Assembly (NCBI RefSeq): GCF_000203815.1
Contig: NW_004457718.1
Location: 186,001-250,000, forward strand
Length of the DNA: 64,000 nt
Source of the DNA: Cavenderia fasciculata
Lineage: Eukaryota > Evosea > Eumycetozoa > Acytosteliales > Cavenderiaceae
Direction: 5' to 3'
Shown in pieces: positions 1 to 12,800 of the stretch. Numbering within the stretch: position 1 is the stretch's first letter; each line of letters starts with the position of its first letter. Below the pieces are notes generated by a model, which did not search any database, had not been told where the DNA came from, and saw nothing but the letters and a program-made list of their open reading frames with translations. The position numbers and the translations under genes are program-made.

Positions 1-2828
1 ACTCCATTACTATTACAATTGTGAGTTTGTTGTTCACATTGTTTTTTAAAGTCTGGTGATGGTTCTATGGGAGGTGGAGTGAAAAAGAGTGAATTGGTAT
101 TTGTATAATAAGCACCATCCACCAATATAGTCAATGTAGCAGGTCCATAACGATTGCCAATCGATGTAATATTACATTGAATTAAAGTTTCTGAAATCGA
201 TTCAATGTTGCATGGTGTCGTAGAGTTGATTGATACCGATGGATTGGCTTGCCCTAAACTTCCAAAATTACCATAAATTAAAACTCTATATGATTTATCA
301 ATTTGATTGGTACTGATTGAAACTGATGATACAGATGGATACCCTAGAGAGAAAAAGAGAGATCGAGAGAGAAATAAAAACAAAAATTAATTAATTAATT
401 ATTTTCATTTTCATTTTCTTTTTCTATTTCATACTTTGAGAATAAAATATAGTCTTTTGATTTGAACCATAAACATTTGATATGGTTAAATTATAAGACC
501 CAGTTGAAAGTGAATAATTTGTTTGACAAGTAATCTTTTGGGAAAGTTGGGTGACGTTTAAACATGGGATATTTGAATTGATTGTAACACTGTGAACTAG
601 CATGGGACTTAGGACATGGAAGAAGAGTGTAAACGAGGTTGAATTGGTGGCTTGTAAAATTGTTTCGTTTGCCCACACCACACCAACTTCAGTAAAAGTA
701 AAGGTATAGGTGTATCGTGGTATAATGGATGAAAGTGAAACGTTTACCTGTTTGCCATAATAAAAAGCAGTTGGATTTTGAAGATATATTGCAATATTTG
801 AATTTGGAACCAAAGGTTCAAGACGATAGACTTGATTTGAAACGCCTCCAAATCCAATACTATCACCTGTAATATTGGCAGTCCCTCCAAATGTGCTTAA
901 ACTATATTGATCAATTGTTATATTGCAAATAAAGCCTGCGGGGGTTGGGAAAGTTTTACTAAAATGAAAACTATCACCATCATAACAAAGGAAACAATTG
1001 GGTGCACCTGTGATTCCAGTATTAAGTATTTGCAATGAATTGATTTTACACATTGTCGATGGTACAACACCAGTCAACAATGGATTTTGATTTAAATTAA
1101 GTGAAAATGTACCAAGATTATCAAAAATATTCCATGGTATTTCTCCTTTAATTCCACATTGTGTAAATACTCTTGAAAAAATAAAAATAAAATAAAAATT
1201 AGTAAATTTAAAATATATAAAATATATAATAACTATATAATATTTAAACATACACTGATTCTATAGTTGATGGTAATGTAATATTAGGAATTGATGAAAA
1301 ATTTGATCTTGAGAAATCACTATATTTATATTCAACAAAAAAAAAAAAAAAAAAGAATGATTAAGTATTTTGAGAACTAATCATAAACTTTGGGATAATA
1401 CTCACAAACCAAATAGTTTAGGTGGGAATGTGGTCCAAGGATACTGAGATAGATTTGATTTGACAATAGCTATTCTTTCGATATTTGGATACACGTCCAA
1501 TGAAGAAGGTGAAAATGTAGATCTTGTTTCATAAATGGTTAATCCAATTACAGATGATGGATCTACAACAGTTAAATCATAAAGTGCATTACTTGATGGT
1601 GATAATAAATTACTATAATAATAAATAAATAAATAAATAAATAAATAGATTCATCAGGTAAACAAAGATGAAACAAATATTATATATATATATATATTAT
1701 ATATTAAATAAACTACATACATATATGGCATCGATTCAACTCTAACTCGAATCAATGAATTGGTGGTAGAAGCAACAATTAAATTGGACATTTTAGGGAA
1801 TGATCGTTTTGTCATTGTCATTGAATAGGTTGATTGTACCATCAAAGTCAATCCAAAATAATTGAGTGATGGCATATTGATAGTTTCACCAATATTTAAT
1901 GATCCATTGGCAACCAATGTCATTGTACGAATTGATGCAGAGTTGTTGAAAAAGGTTGGTGCCGATTCAATTGGTGATCCAATTCTCAGTATTTCCAATT
2001 TACTCAATCCAAATGGAAAATCATTTGGAATTGATTTACAACTACCTTCATTAATCCTAAAAAACAACAACAACAACAACAAAATAAATTAATTAATATA
2101 TTTTATAATTAATTTGATCAAAATTTACATACTCTATTGATACAACTGATGGTAAGTTTCTTAATCTATCTAAAATGTTTAATGATGGATTTGAAACGGT
2201 TTGAACAAGCCCAGTTATTTTACAAAAGGTCAATACTGGAAAGTAAAAGGTTACCAAAGAAGGGGGAGTTGTTGGGTATACCCCTGAAATATATGCTGAT
2301 GTATCTCTTTTTTAAAAAAAAGCAAGTAAGTAAGTAAGAAAAGTCTAAACATGTATGTAGTCTGACAGATCACAGTTTCAACACTCTCTAAACATACATT
2401 CTAGTTATTCCATATACTCCATTAGATGTACCACATGTAAATACAACGATTGATCCATAATTACATAATGATTGATTCTGAGGTATATTGAGTTGATATT
2501 GTTGAATAATCCATCTATATATATTTATATATAATATACCGAGTTGATATTGATATGTGTTAGACTATTATTCTTGCAACCTTGACTGTGTATATTTTAC
2601 TTACATTGCACTATTCACTATGGTTCAACCATAATAACAAAAACAATGAAATAAATTTCGGTGGTATGAAGATCACGTGATGATAAAAAGGTGAGTAAAA
2701 ATATTATTTTGTTGGTTAGGGTACATACATTCATCAACACCTAGTAGGTCAACACTCTCTACAACTGCTTGTGTAGAAGATAAAAGTGATAAAGATAATA
2801 AAACTATTACTAACAATATCTTTATCAT
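1..2828 (-). CDS. ComC-like LRR/TIG/EGF cell-surface protein, copy A (3' end outside window)
   Basis: I read nine exons on the minus strand: 2729-2828, 2605-2617, 2398-2514, 2133-2306, 1721-2056, 1406-1612, 1254-1319, 435-1171 and 1-343, about 697 codons before the window ends. The start is the ATG at 2828, followed by a clear signal peptide (MIKILLVIVLLSLSLLSS). Then come an LRR N-cap-like segment (WIIQQYQLN...CNYG...VFTC), leucine-rich-repeat-like stretches, a beta-rich region, a TIG/IPT-like domain (exon at 1-343) and the first cysteines of an EGF-like domain, where the window cuts it off. The exon plan and sequence match the neighbour at 3195-7194, so the two are tandem duplicates. By analogy with ComC of D. 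discoideum it should be a secreted or type I membrane protein on the cell surface, perhaps used in signalling or adhesion; that role is inference. Exon 2 is only 13 nt. Confidence 0.85.
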
Positions 2829-3194
2829 TTATTTATTTATTTCTTAGTTATTATTTGTGTAAAAGTCTACAAATAATTAAACAAAAGAGATGGAGGTTAC
2901 ATCAACCAAGCGACATCTTGTTTCTTATAGACTCTTTGATCGAGGTAAGCCATGACCTTCCGTCTGTTCTATGGGTCGTACTCGGAAAAGAAGATTAATA
3001 GAACGATCAACCAAAACAACAAAGATATTTTTGAAAAGATCTTGTTTATTTATTTTTGGGCGCCATAATATATTTATTATATTATATCTGTCTGTATGTT
3101 TTGTTTGTTTGTTTGTTGTGTAAGTTTATAATTTTAGTAGTACTATTTATAATTTGTTTCTGTGATTTTTAGATTTCTTTCTTTCTTTCTTTCT

Positions 3195-6100
3195 TTAGAT
3201 TTTCTTCATTATGATTGCATCATTTTTTCTAAAACGTAGTCTGAATGAATTACTATCTTTTAGATAGGCAACTAGACCGACTAGTAGGGCAATAAAGACG
3301 ACACCACCAACACAAGCACCAACAATGATCTTCCAAAGTATATCAGAGCTGGATGAACCACCACAAGTTGATACACGACTATTGTCAATGATCAATGGCG
3401 TGAAATCAGGGTCGAGAACACATGATTGACATTGAGGTAGATTGACACCAATCAATGCAATCGATTCATCTGGATGAGAGGTGTCAGTGTTGTTGAGTGA
3501 AACTAATTGTGTTCTTGAATAAGTTGATCTACCATCCGACAAGACATAATCTAAAAATCGACCAGTGAATTGAATACCTTGTTTGACAACTCTTAGATAT
3601 TGAATAGTACTACCATACGAATCATAGGCAAATGGATCGATGATTTGTTGGCTGTCACATCCAACGCTGACACCTTGACTGGTATTGACCAATGTCTTGA
3701 ATATAACTCTAAGCGATGCAATGTTACTTTGGAATTTCCAATTGTTGATTTCAACAGTAACCTTTATAGAATTGGGTGCAATCGTAAAGTTTCTATCTCC
3801 AAATGCAATCTCTCGTTGTTGCGATGAGAATGATATGGCTGCCGATACATTGGCAGTGGTTTCGTTACTGACAAGTGTATAATTGACCGATGTCAATGTT
3901 CCCTCGGTCGTTACATTGGACAACCATTTCTCTGTCAACACTTCTTGAATGACAGTTTCACCATCAATATCCAATTCTTGAACTGAATACATTTCAAACA
4001 TAAATTGTACTCCTTCAATATTAAATTTTGTTACTGGTGCAGTTGTATTTGTTTCAATTGGTATAGTATCATTAAAATCTAAAAGAAAGAATACAAATAA
4101 TTAATTAATTAATTATACGAGTCTGTCAATGTTTGTTGATTCTCAAACATTTACATACATTTAGTTAAACAATTATCAAGTAGATTATAACCTGGATTAC
4201 ATTGACATTTTCCATTATCTTGACATTGACCATTACCATAACAATTTTGAGTTTGTTGTTCACATTGTTCTTTTAATGTTAATTGTGGTGGTCCTCCAGT
4301 AGTAGTAGTAGTAGTTGTTGTACTGCTAATTGTAGTGCTACTAGTAGTACCATTATTATTATTATTTGATTCTGGTGGATAGAAATAGAGTACATTGGGA
4401 CGTGTAAAGTTTACACCATCAACTGAAACAAATACAGATGCAGCTCCATATTGATTGTGAATAGTTGAACAGTTGATATAGCTAGAATTGATGTATTGTA
4501 TAGTACATGGTATAGTATTGTTGATCATCACTACCGGTGTATTTTGACCATTATCTCCAAAATTACCAAACAAATTGATAACCTTTATATCATCATTATC
4601 ATTTCTAAAACTAGATGCTGATGAAATTGTTGGGTATGCTAAAGATATGAAAAAGAATATTAGTATTAATTTGTTTGTTTGTTTGATCTATTTTATACAT
4701 ACTTGGAGTATATCTTAAATGAATAATTTCAGAGTATCCAATATTTGAAATATTAAGGGAATACGTGCCGGATGGTAGAGGTGTAGGAGTTACACAACTA
4801 ATACTACTAGTAGTTTGACTCATACCATTACACTGATAAGTATTAGAGTTTAGAGTAATCGTGTGAAGCAATTGATTATTAAAAGTGAAAGCTTGAATCT
4901 TGACCATTACTCCATGATTGATTTGTGTCATTGAAAAGTCGGTTTGTGGTAATAATGCAATACCAACTTCAACAATGGTTACAGCCATTGTAATATTTGG
5001 GTTGGTTGGAGATAATTTGAGAACGGTACTCTGAGGTGTATAGAAATTAGATAGTGGTGTTGGTACTTGGAACTCTAACAACTTGTTTGGAATGGTAGCT
5101 ATTAATGGATATGGTTGGTTTTGAGGATTACCAAAACCAATCATATTACCTTTAACCTTGACCTTTCCAAATATAGATAGCAAGTTTACACTATCAAATG
5201 ACAAACCACTACATAAATTACCTGGTGGTCTCGGTAAGCTAGTCACCAACACACTAGATGCAGTATCATAACACCAGAAACAATTTGGTACCGCCTGAAT
5301 ACCAGTCTGATTAATATCCAACTTTTTAATACCACACATTGATTCTGGTACAGTTCCAACTAAACCTGGATTAGAACTTAATGAAAGTGATAATAATGGT
5401 GCATTATTAAATATATTCCATGGCACTTGATTAATATTATTTCCACTAAATATTCTAAAAAAAACAAAACAAAAAATATCATAAAAATAAGTAATTAAAA
5501 TAATTAATAATTCTTGCTTTGTATTCTTACAATGTTTCAAGTTTAGGAGAAACTGGAGTATTTGGTATTATGAAATTTGATTTTGTAATTTCCCTAAAAA
5601 AAAATTGAATAAATAAATAAATAAATAAATAAATAAAACATAGCATACATAACCTGTATCTAGTTTAATATACAAACATACAAATATGTTAATTTATCTG
5701 GCCAAAAATTAAATGGATAACTTGTTAGTGAAGTATTGATAAATCTCCTAAAAAAAAATAGAAAAAAATAGAAAAGAAATTAATTATTAATAGTTGGTAG
5801 GGGTCAATAGTTTATACCTTTCTTTGATGGTGTTGTTTTTAAACATACGCATATATAAGACTAGGATAATCATTTAAAGAGGCAGGTGAAAGAGTTGTAA
5901 GTGGTCCAGATATTTGCAAATCTTTTAAATTACTTGTATTTCCAAGTACTACATTAAATCCAGAATTAAAAGTTGGTGCAAATAATGCTCTGTTTTTTTT
6001 TGAAAAATAAACAAATATATAAGTATAAATATAAATTGATCTTTCTTTTTTCTTTTTTCTTTTGCATATACATACAATGATACCATTGAATTTTGTAATA

Positions 6101-7194
6101 TGGAAATATTAGAAATTGAATTGGCAACAGGAAAAGTCAATGAAAGGGCTGAAAGCTTTGGATAGGCAGATTGTGTAAAAAGAATGGGATCCAGTGACGA
6201 GTAGTACATTGAAAGTGTCATTAGCTTCTTCATTGAAACGGTAGCGTCCAAGATGAACGGTCCATTTATCTGTGCGAATAAAGATAGCGTTTCAATATTT
6301 GAATTGTTAAATAATGTTGGTGATGGTGAAAGCCCTAGATACGATGCAAAGCTTGAAAGTAATGGAAATGTAGTTGGAAAATCATTTGGAATAGTTGTTA
6401 TTGATTGATCTCCAACACTATTGTTTTTAAATAATAATAATAATAAAAAAAAATAGAAAAAGATTAGAAATATTAATATAATATTAATATCAATTGATTG
6501 ATTGATTGGGGGGGATCACCTATGATGACATACTAGAGAGATTGAAGAGTTGGTACATTTCTCAATTTGAGTAAAGTGTTTAATGCTTGATTGGTAACTG
6601 TATTGTTGATATAATAGAAAATGGTCAATGCTGGAAAATCTAATGTATCCAATGTATTGTCTGGTGCTCCTTTTGATGTGAATATAGTTCTTTGTATTCT
6701 TTATAAATAAACAACAAAATAGAGATACTAATTAGTACTAATGATATTCACAATATATTCATTCATTAATAACATACTGTATTTTAGTGACATGACCACC
6801 TGAACATGTGAATATAGGTATATCCAATAAGACTGTATTACATAAAGATTGATCTAATGGAACATTGATTCCAAACTGTTGAGCTACCCATCTAGACAAA
6901 TATATATAAATATAAAATGATTGTTAAAAATAAAGAAAGAAAGAAAGAAAGAGAGAATACTGATCAAATGAGGGTTTAACTTACATTGCACTATTTACTG
7001 AGAGGGTGAGAGAGAGATAGATAATATAATTAGTATCAACCAATGTTTATATGTGTGTATATATATATATATATATGCTTTAACATACGTTCTGAAGTTG
7101 ATAGATTTTGAGAGTATACAAGAGTACTACTCTTTGTTTGAATGTCCAACAATAAAAATAAACATACAAACAATGAAATATAAAAATATCTCAT
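3195..7194 (-). CDS. ComC-like LRR/TIG/EGF type I membrane protein, copy B
   Basis: This is a complete gene of eleven exons on the minus strand: 7089-7194, 6985-6997, 6778-6891, 6534-6698, 6076-6417, 5849-5989, 5682-5747, 5531-5593, 4703-5454, 4159-4638 and 3195-4078. They sum to 3126 nt, or 1041 residues, with every junction in phase. Domains in order: signal peptide (MRYFYISLFVCLFLLL), LRR-like region to about residue 400, beta-rich segment to about 587, TIG/IPT-like domain about 590-680, Thr/Asn-rich linker, EGF-like domain about 709-745 (CYGNGQCQDNGKCQCNPGY), a ComC-type supersandwich-like domain about 765-980, one transmembrane helix about 996-1020, and a short basic tail. The architecture is that of the dictyostelid ComC family. 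The ligand is unknown. It lies directly upstream of its truncated paralogue in the same orientation. Confidence 0.88.
6985..6997 (-). other. 13-nt micro-exon of ComC-like gene B
   Basis: The 13 bases TAAATAGTGCAAT are bounded by ...cag and gtaagt. With the flanking exons they encode the start of the LRR cap (ELNSAIW). The paralogue has an equivalent micro-exon, TGAATAGTGCAAT, at 2605-2617, giving the same peptide. Conservation in both copies and exact phase support it. Confidence 0.8.
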
Positions 7195-8080
7195 CTTCAA
7201 GCCTATGGGTGTGTAAAGTAAAAAGTTGTTGCTTTTACTTAAGAGATAGAATACAGAGATATAATATAGACAAGATAATATATATAAAATATGAATAGCT
7301 TTGAATAAAATGAATCAATGAAGAATGAATTATCTTATTATCGCGGGATGATCATCTTTTCAAAGCCCATTCCTTCTTGATCCTGTGATACATTTCTAAG
7401 AGAGAGAGAGAGAATCGATCACCTTTAGATATTTATTTTTGTGTTCGTTTTTATCTTTGGCCTTCACGTCACGATGCAATTACAGATGGGGATGATAGGT
7501 GTGGATGGATGCATTCCGTGAGAGATGATGTTTTGTTCGGAACACCCGGATTTTATTTAGATATTTTAGTACACCAAAATATTTTTGTTTTGAAGCTTCA
7601 CACTACAAAGTATTGGTATCTTCCATCGACTCCTTCCATTTTGGAATCTCTATCGATTCCGTATCTTTGCACTCTTTACTGATCAAGTAATATTAATGGG
7701 CGCCACATTAATGCAATAATTTGAATGAGTCCATCCATTAATGCAATAATTTGGTACCAGGCAAAGGATCCTTTAATCTATCTCCTTGGATTTTTCCAAG
7801 TGAATTGGCTTGAACACCCACCAATATACAATTTATTCGTACAACATATATATATATATATCAAATTTGATCATTCATATATCATAGAAACAAACATGCT
7901 CCCAAAGATAGAGAGATTTTTTGAAGTCATGTCTTTGGAAAAAAAAAAAAAAATTCAAATTAATTTTAGTCGGTCGTTTTTTCAACAACATGCACATGCC
8001 TACCTCTATCTTTGAATGAGTACAATAACTACACCTTTTTGGTAGATATATATATATAAATAGATAGCTAGATAGATAGA
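7195..8080. promoter_or_regulatory. Divergent intergenic region between ComC-like B and the SPOUT methyltransferase
   Basis: This 886-bp gene-free stretch separates two divergently transcribed genes, so it should hold both promoters. I see AT runs and TATA-like tracts near 7850-7860 and 8048-8060, and a 17-bp direct repeat (ATTAATGCAATAATTTG) near 7709 and 7737. No RNA gene or convincing coding frame was seen. Confidence 0.5.
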
Positions 8081-9807
8081 ATGGGAACATCTAAAAAGAT
8101 ATTAAACTCTATTAGAAAGGAAGCAAAACAGAATACTAAAAATGGTAAAGAGACAAAAGACGAAAGACAAGAGAAACAAACAAAACGAACGAATATTAAT
8201 CTCTCTCTCTCTCTCTCTCTCTCTTTAACTACTTTTGTTTTTTGTTTGTTTATCTAGTATCTAATTTCAATGACTTTATGATGGTTTTAGGTGATGTTAA
8301 ACCAGAAGATCAAGAAACATCAACAACAACAGATGATAGTACAACAACCAATGTAAATGGTAAAAGAGAAATAGATCAAGAAGATGAAGAAAAAGAAGAA
8401 GAAGAACAACAAGTAAACGATAAGAAACCACCAAAAAGAATTAAGAAATCAAAAGAAGAAAGATTTATGGAGAAACAACAAAAAATAAGAGATGATATTC
8501 AAAAAGAAGAGGAAGATCAAAAGAAATCAACTACCACTACTCTTTCATCTACTTCATCTACTACTTCAGCAGAAGTTGATAAATTAAAAAAAGAATTAGA
8601 AATGGTTAAAGAGGAATTAGAAAATAGAGAAGCAGAATTAAAGATGCAAGAAAAGTTTTTGAGAAAGTCTAAAAAGGAGACAAAGGATTTACAACGTGAA
8701 ATTAAATCAACCATCTACAAGGTCAATCCAAAGGCAACTCGTTCCATTGCCATACCAAACGATATTTTGGATGACTTTGCAAGCGAGGAAATGAAAACTT
8801 ATCTCGTTGAAATGATTGCTCGTACGTTGGTACTCTTTTCAATCGATGAAGTCATTGTCTATCGTTCAACTAAATCTACCAATTCAACTACCGATAAATT
8901 ATGTAAATTATTAGAATTTATTGATTTACCAAAAGTATGTGAAAGAAACAAAAAAAGAAACAAAGAAAAGAAAAGAAAAGAAAAAGATGGAAATAATATT
9001 AATACTTTAATTTACTAGAATATAAGACATCATTTATACGATTTAAATGATATTGATTATCAATTTGTTGATAAATTAAAAAGAGTTGAATCTGGTCAAC
9101 ATGCAACTTCGAATCGTTGGACCAAGTATAGAGAGGGTATTGTGTTGGACAAGTTGTCGGGCAAGTTTTCATTGGTCGATGTTGGGTTGGGCGATGGCAA
9201 GGAGATCAAGATTGACAAGGAGTTGCAGGCGGGTATCCGAGTGACACTAGAGATGGAAGAGGAACACGGCAAGCAAATCAACAATGCCAACCAACACCGC
9301 AAGGGCAAGGTGGTGTCACCGGCAGAGGTTCGTCACGACGGTCACTATTGGGGCTACCAAGTACGTTCGGTCGACTCGATTGATAATGTCTTCCAAGACA
9401 GCTCTTTCAATGCCTACGACTACAAGATTCTATTTACATGCAACTCTCACGATAACCAAGAAGTACAAGATCTCAAACAACAAAGACTCAAAGAAAAACA
9501 AGATATCTTTGACAATAATCTAGAATCACAACAACATGTTTTAATCATTTTTGCTGAACGTGAACAACAAATTTTAGATTTATTAAAACAACTTCCAATT
9601 GAAAAAGAAGATGAAAAGGAAGAAGATGAAAATGAAGATAAAGAAGAAGAAAAGAAAGAGGATGGAGAAAAGAAAGAAAAGAAATTGGATAAAAGTTTGG
9701 ACAAGATTATTGATTTACAATCTGATAATACATTAAAATCAAAAAGAGTTAGATTTGAGGAAACTTTATTAATTGGTTTATCAAGTTTACTTAATAAGGT
9801 TATTTAA
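8081..9807 (+). CDS. SPOUT1/C9orf114-type putative RNA methyltransferase
   Basis: There are three exons, 8081-8144, 8291-8934 and 9019-9807 (1497 nt, 498 residues); both introns keep phase. After a basic start (MGTSKKILNSIRK) comes a charged E/K-rich segment with a coiled coil. The SPOUT domain follows: the N-terminal strand/helix of the fold (SIAIPNDILDDF...TYLVEMIARTL), then RHHLYDLNDI, REGIVLDK, an inserted OB-like part (VDVGLGDGKEIKID...GIRVTLEME) and the family signature GHYWGYQVR. The knot-forming C-terminal part ends with RFEETLLIGLSSLL. Human SPOUT1 has the same order of motifs and is linked to RNA modification and centrosome/kinetochore function. A Glu/Lys-rich insert (about 9600-9690) breaks the C-terminal half. 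Codons in 9100-9480 are clearly GC-richer than those around them. The start was chosen because the upstream ATG and splice to 8291 give GDVKPEDQ in frame. Confidence 0.9.
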
Positions 9808-12800
9808 ATATTAACTAAAATATATAAATATTTAAATAATTTAATAAAATAAAACAACCCATTTTATAATAAACAAACAAACAAACCCAGAATAGAGTAT
9901 CAATTTTGTGATGGGTTATATAATATAATATTTATATATATTTAGAGGAGATATAATCTCAACCAATTGTATTGATTCATTAATTTAAAAAAAGGTAAAT
10001 GAATGACACAAAACCAAACAAACCATTTTTTTGTTGAAATCAACAACAACCAACACTAAAGTTATATATTAATTTGGAAATGATGGTCTGCCTATCGGTT
10101 CATTTTATTGATAATCTCTGATCATCTCATCACAACCCTAACCCACCTAACCACTGCTAATATCCATAGCACCATACATGTGTGTTTGTGTTTTACAATA
10201 TCCATCTACAGATCTTTCCTCTATATATGATAAACACATGTGTCTCTTTCATCAACATTGTTGTGATCAGAAAGGAAAGGAAAGGAAATGTGAAGGTTCC
10301 TTTAATTTTTTCTAACTCCAGTTAGGATCTGGTCAGAAATTTTTGTTGATCATGAACCATTCACAACACACACAATCAAACAAACAATCAAACAAACACA
10401 CACACACATAGCTGTCGCATACATACACACACTGATGTTACAGATAGAGATATTTAAAACCACATGGTGGGTGTATGGTATATGTGTGTGTTGACAATTG
10501 TGTGTGAGTGTGAGTGTACCGCGATGTTGATTGATTCGCGACAATCAATAAGCTAAGTGAGCTCACTGCCAACTTCATCATCATCATCAGCAGTTGATCC
10601 TATAGGTGCTATTGCCTATAAAATCATGGTATGGGGTCTCACTCTCACTCTTGGATGCATAGATGGGTCAAATATTGACACTAAACCCAAGTGGTTTGTT
10701 AAAAACCCAACCCAAACCCTCTATGCTACAATGTGTACAATTTCTTTGGCAGGAGGAGGATGAGGAGGAAAGCACGCATGAATAGAAGCTGATGGTGGTA
10801 CAATTGACAGTAAAGACCCATCCACCATCCACTTCCTCTTCCTCCTCCACTTGCTCCGTCTCCCTTGCATCAATCAGGCAATTTCGATAAAGGGATAGGA
10901 TAGGGATATTGGAAGAGCAATCACATGTATGGTAATAATAATAATATTTGTAGAAGCTAGTTTGAGTGTGTAGCAGTAGCAGTAGCATCAAAAGGAAAAG
11001 AATTAGTTTTTAATTATTATAATAAGCAGTAGTACCTACATACACATAACAATTAAAAGGAAGGAAGCAAGGAAGCTCTATCAGCACCAACAACAGCGAC
11101 AACGACAACGCTTTATGATTGTACTACCATCCAACTGACAACAAAACAAACACTTTAAAGTAAGTAAGTCAAAAGAAGTGATAATGAACCTCAACCATTC
11201 GTTCTTTTTTCAAATCAATCAATCAATCAATCAATCACCACCCTCCTTCCTTTGTTTATATATTTATTTGTAGAGACCTACCAACCAACTTACCAACCAA
11301 CTCCAACTCCAACTTCCTCTCTCTCTCTCTACAGAATACAGATAAATCTTAAAGCAACAAACAAACAAACATTTAAACTAAAAAAAAAAACAAACCAAAT
11401 AACATTCCTCTTTTTCTAATTCCATCTTATCTCTCTCTCTCTCTCTCTCCTACCCCTCCACACCATTTATATATATATATATTTATCTCTATCCATTTAT
11501 CTCTATCTATTTATCTCCTATCTAGAAAACTATTTATCACACAAACATTCGAATTAGTAACTTTTAATAATAATTATAATTAATAATCTAAAGGTCAAAA
11601 GTAGGTATTTAGTAAACCCAGGATTAGATTCCGCATCTTGTGGAATAGTAGTATTTTCACACTTATCTTGAAATTGGTTTTGTGTGTGTGTGTGTGTGTT
11701 GTTCAACGAATGACGTGGTGGTATTAACCGACTTGGGTCATTCCAATCAATCATTTTTGTTGTTGGTTGTTTGTTCCAACTGCCTTGTTCGATCTGACAT
11801 TAAAAGTTCCAAAACTAAACTAATCTAATCTATTCATTTACCAGTCAGTTTACCAATCAACCAATCAATTAATTAATCAATGAATAATATTACCCATCAC
11901 CAAAATTAATTCGAAATCTTTAAACATTTCCTAATAATAATAATAATAATAATAATGTTTGATTGATTCAACATCATCTTTTAAAAAATAAGAAGAAGAA
12001 GAAGAAGAAGATATCTAAAAATCACTTAAAACTGTAAACAGACGTTTTTAAACTTTTCAATGATAGTTCATTTCATTTCTCTTTTGTTTTTGATTTTTTA
12101 CCAAAAAAGGACAACAGTTGCAAAAGGTTCAAAAAAAAAAAAAAAGAAAAGTGGCAAGTAGTCAGCTGCTGTCTTGCCTACTTGGGCCGATACGTTAAAT
12201 TTGACCACTCCTTTTTTATTTTAAAAACAACCAAATTTGTTTAATTTGATGATAACTTGTACTTGCTTCAATGATTAACGTCATCTTCCAAAGTCGACTT
12301 TTTCCTCTCTCACTGAATATAATATAATATTGACGATAGCGACGACGCATTCTTTTGTGTTACAATATTGTTGTAGGTTGTTGGTTGATGTCAGTTTGCA
12401 TGCATTCATGACCTTCACTGCCTCCGCATTTGGCCATTCACACAATATATCATATCATTCTTGATGTTAACTGAAACCAAGCCAGGCAAAGAGTTGAGAG
12501 AGTTCAGTTATATTTATACACACCACCCATTCCAAGATCATATCATATCATATCATCATATAGTTATATAAAACAAACTATCTAATACAATACAATACAA
12601 TACATACATACATTCGATTAGTTATAGATTTCACAAAAAGGTTTCTAACGATTAAAACTTTTCTTTTTTTTATTATAATAATAAATAGACATTATCATAT
12701 ATATACATACCTATAACACATTTATATACATATACATATTATATATATATATATTATATTATATTATATTTTTTTACCTTTCTATAAAAAGTAGTAATAG

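Noticed and set aside
10557-10991. Open frames of 68 and 107 codons on opposite strands in the 5.7-kb gap
   Set aside because: Both run through CTT/CCT and CAT repeats, have no domain, splice sites or neighbours in phase, and overlap each other.
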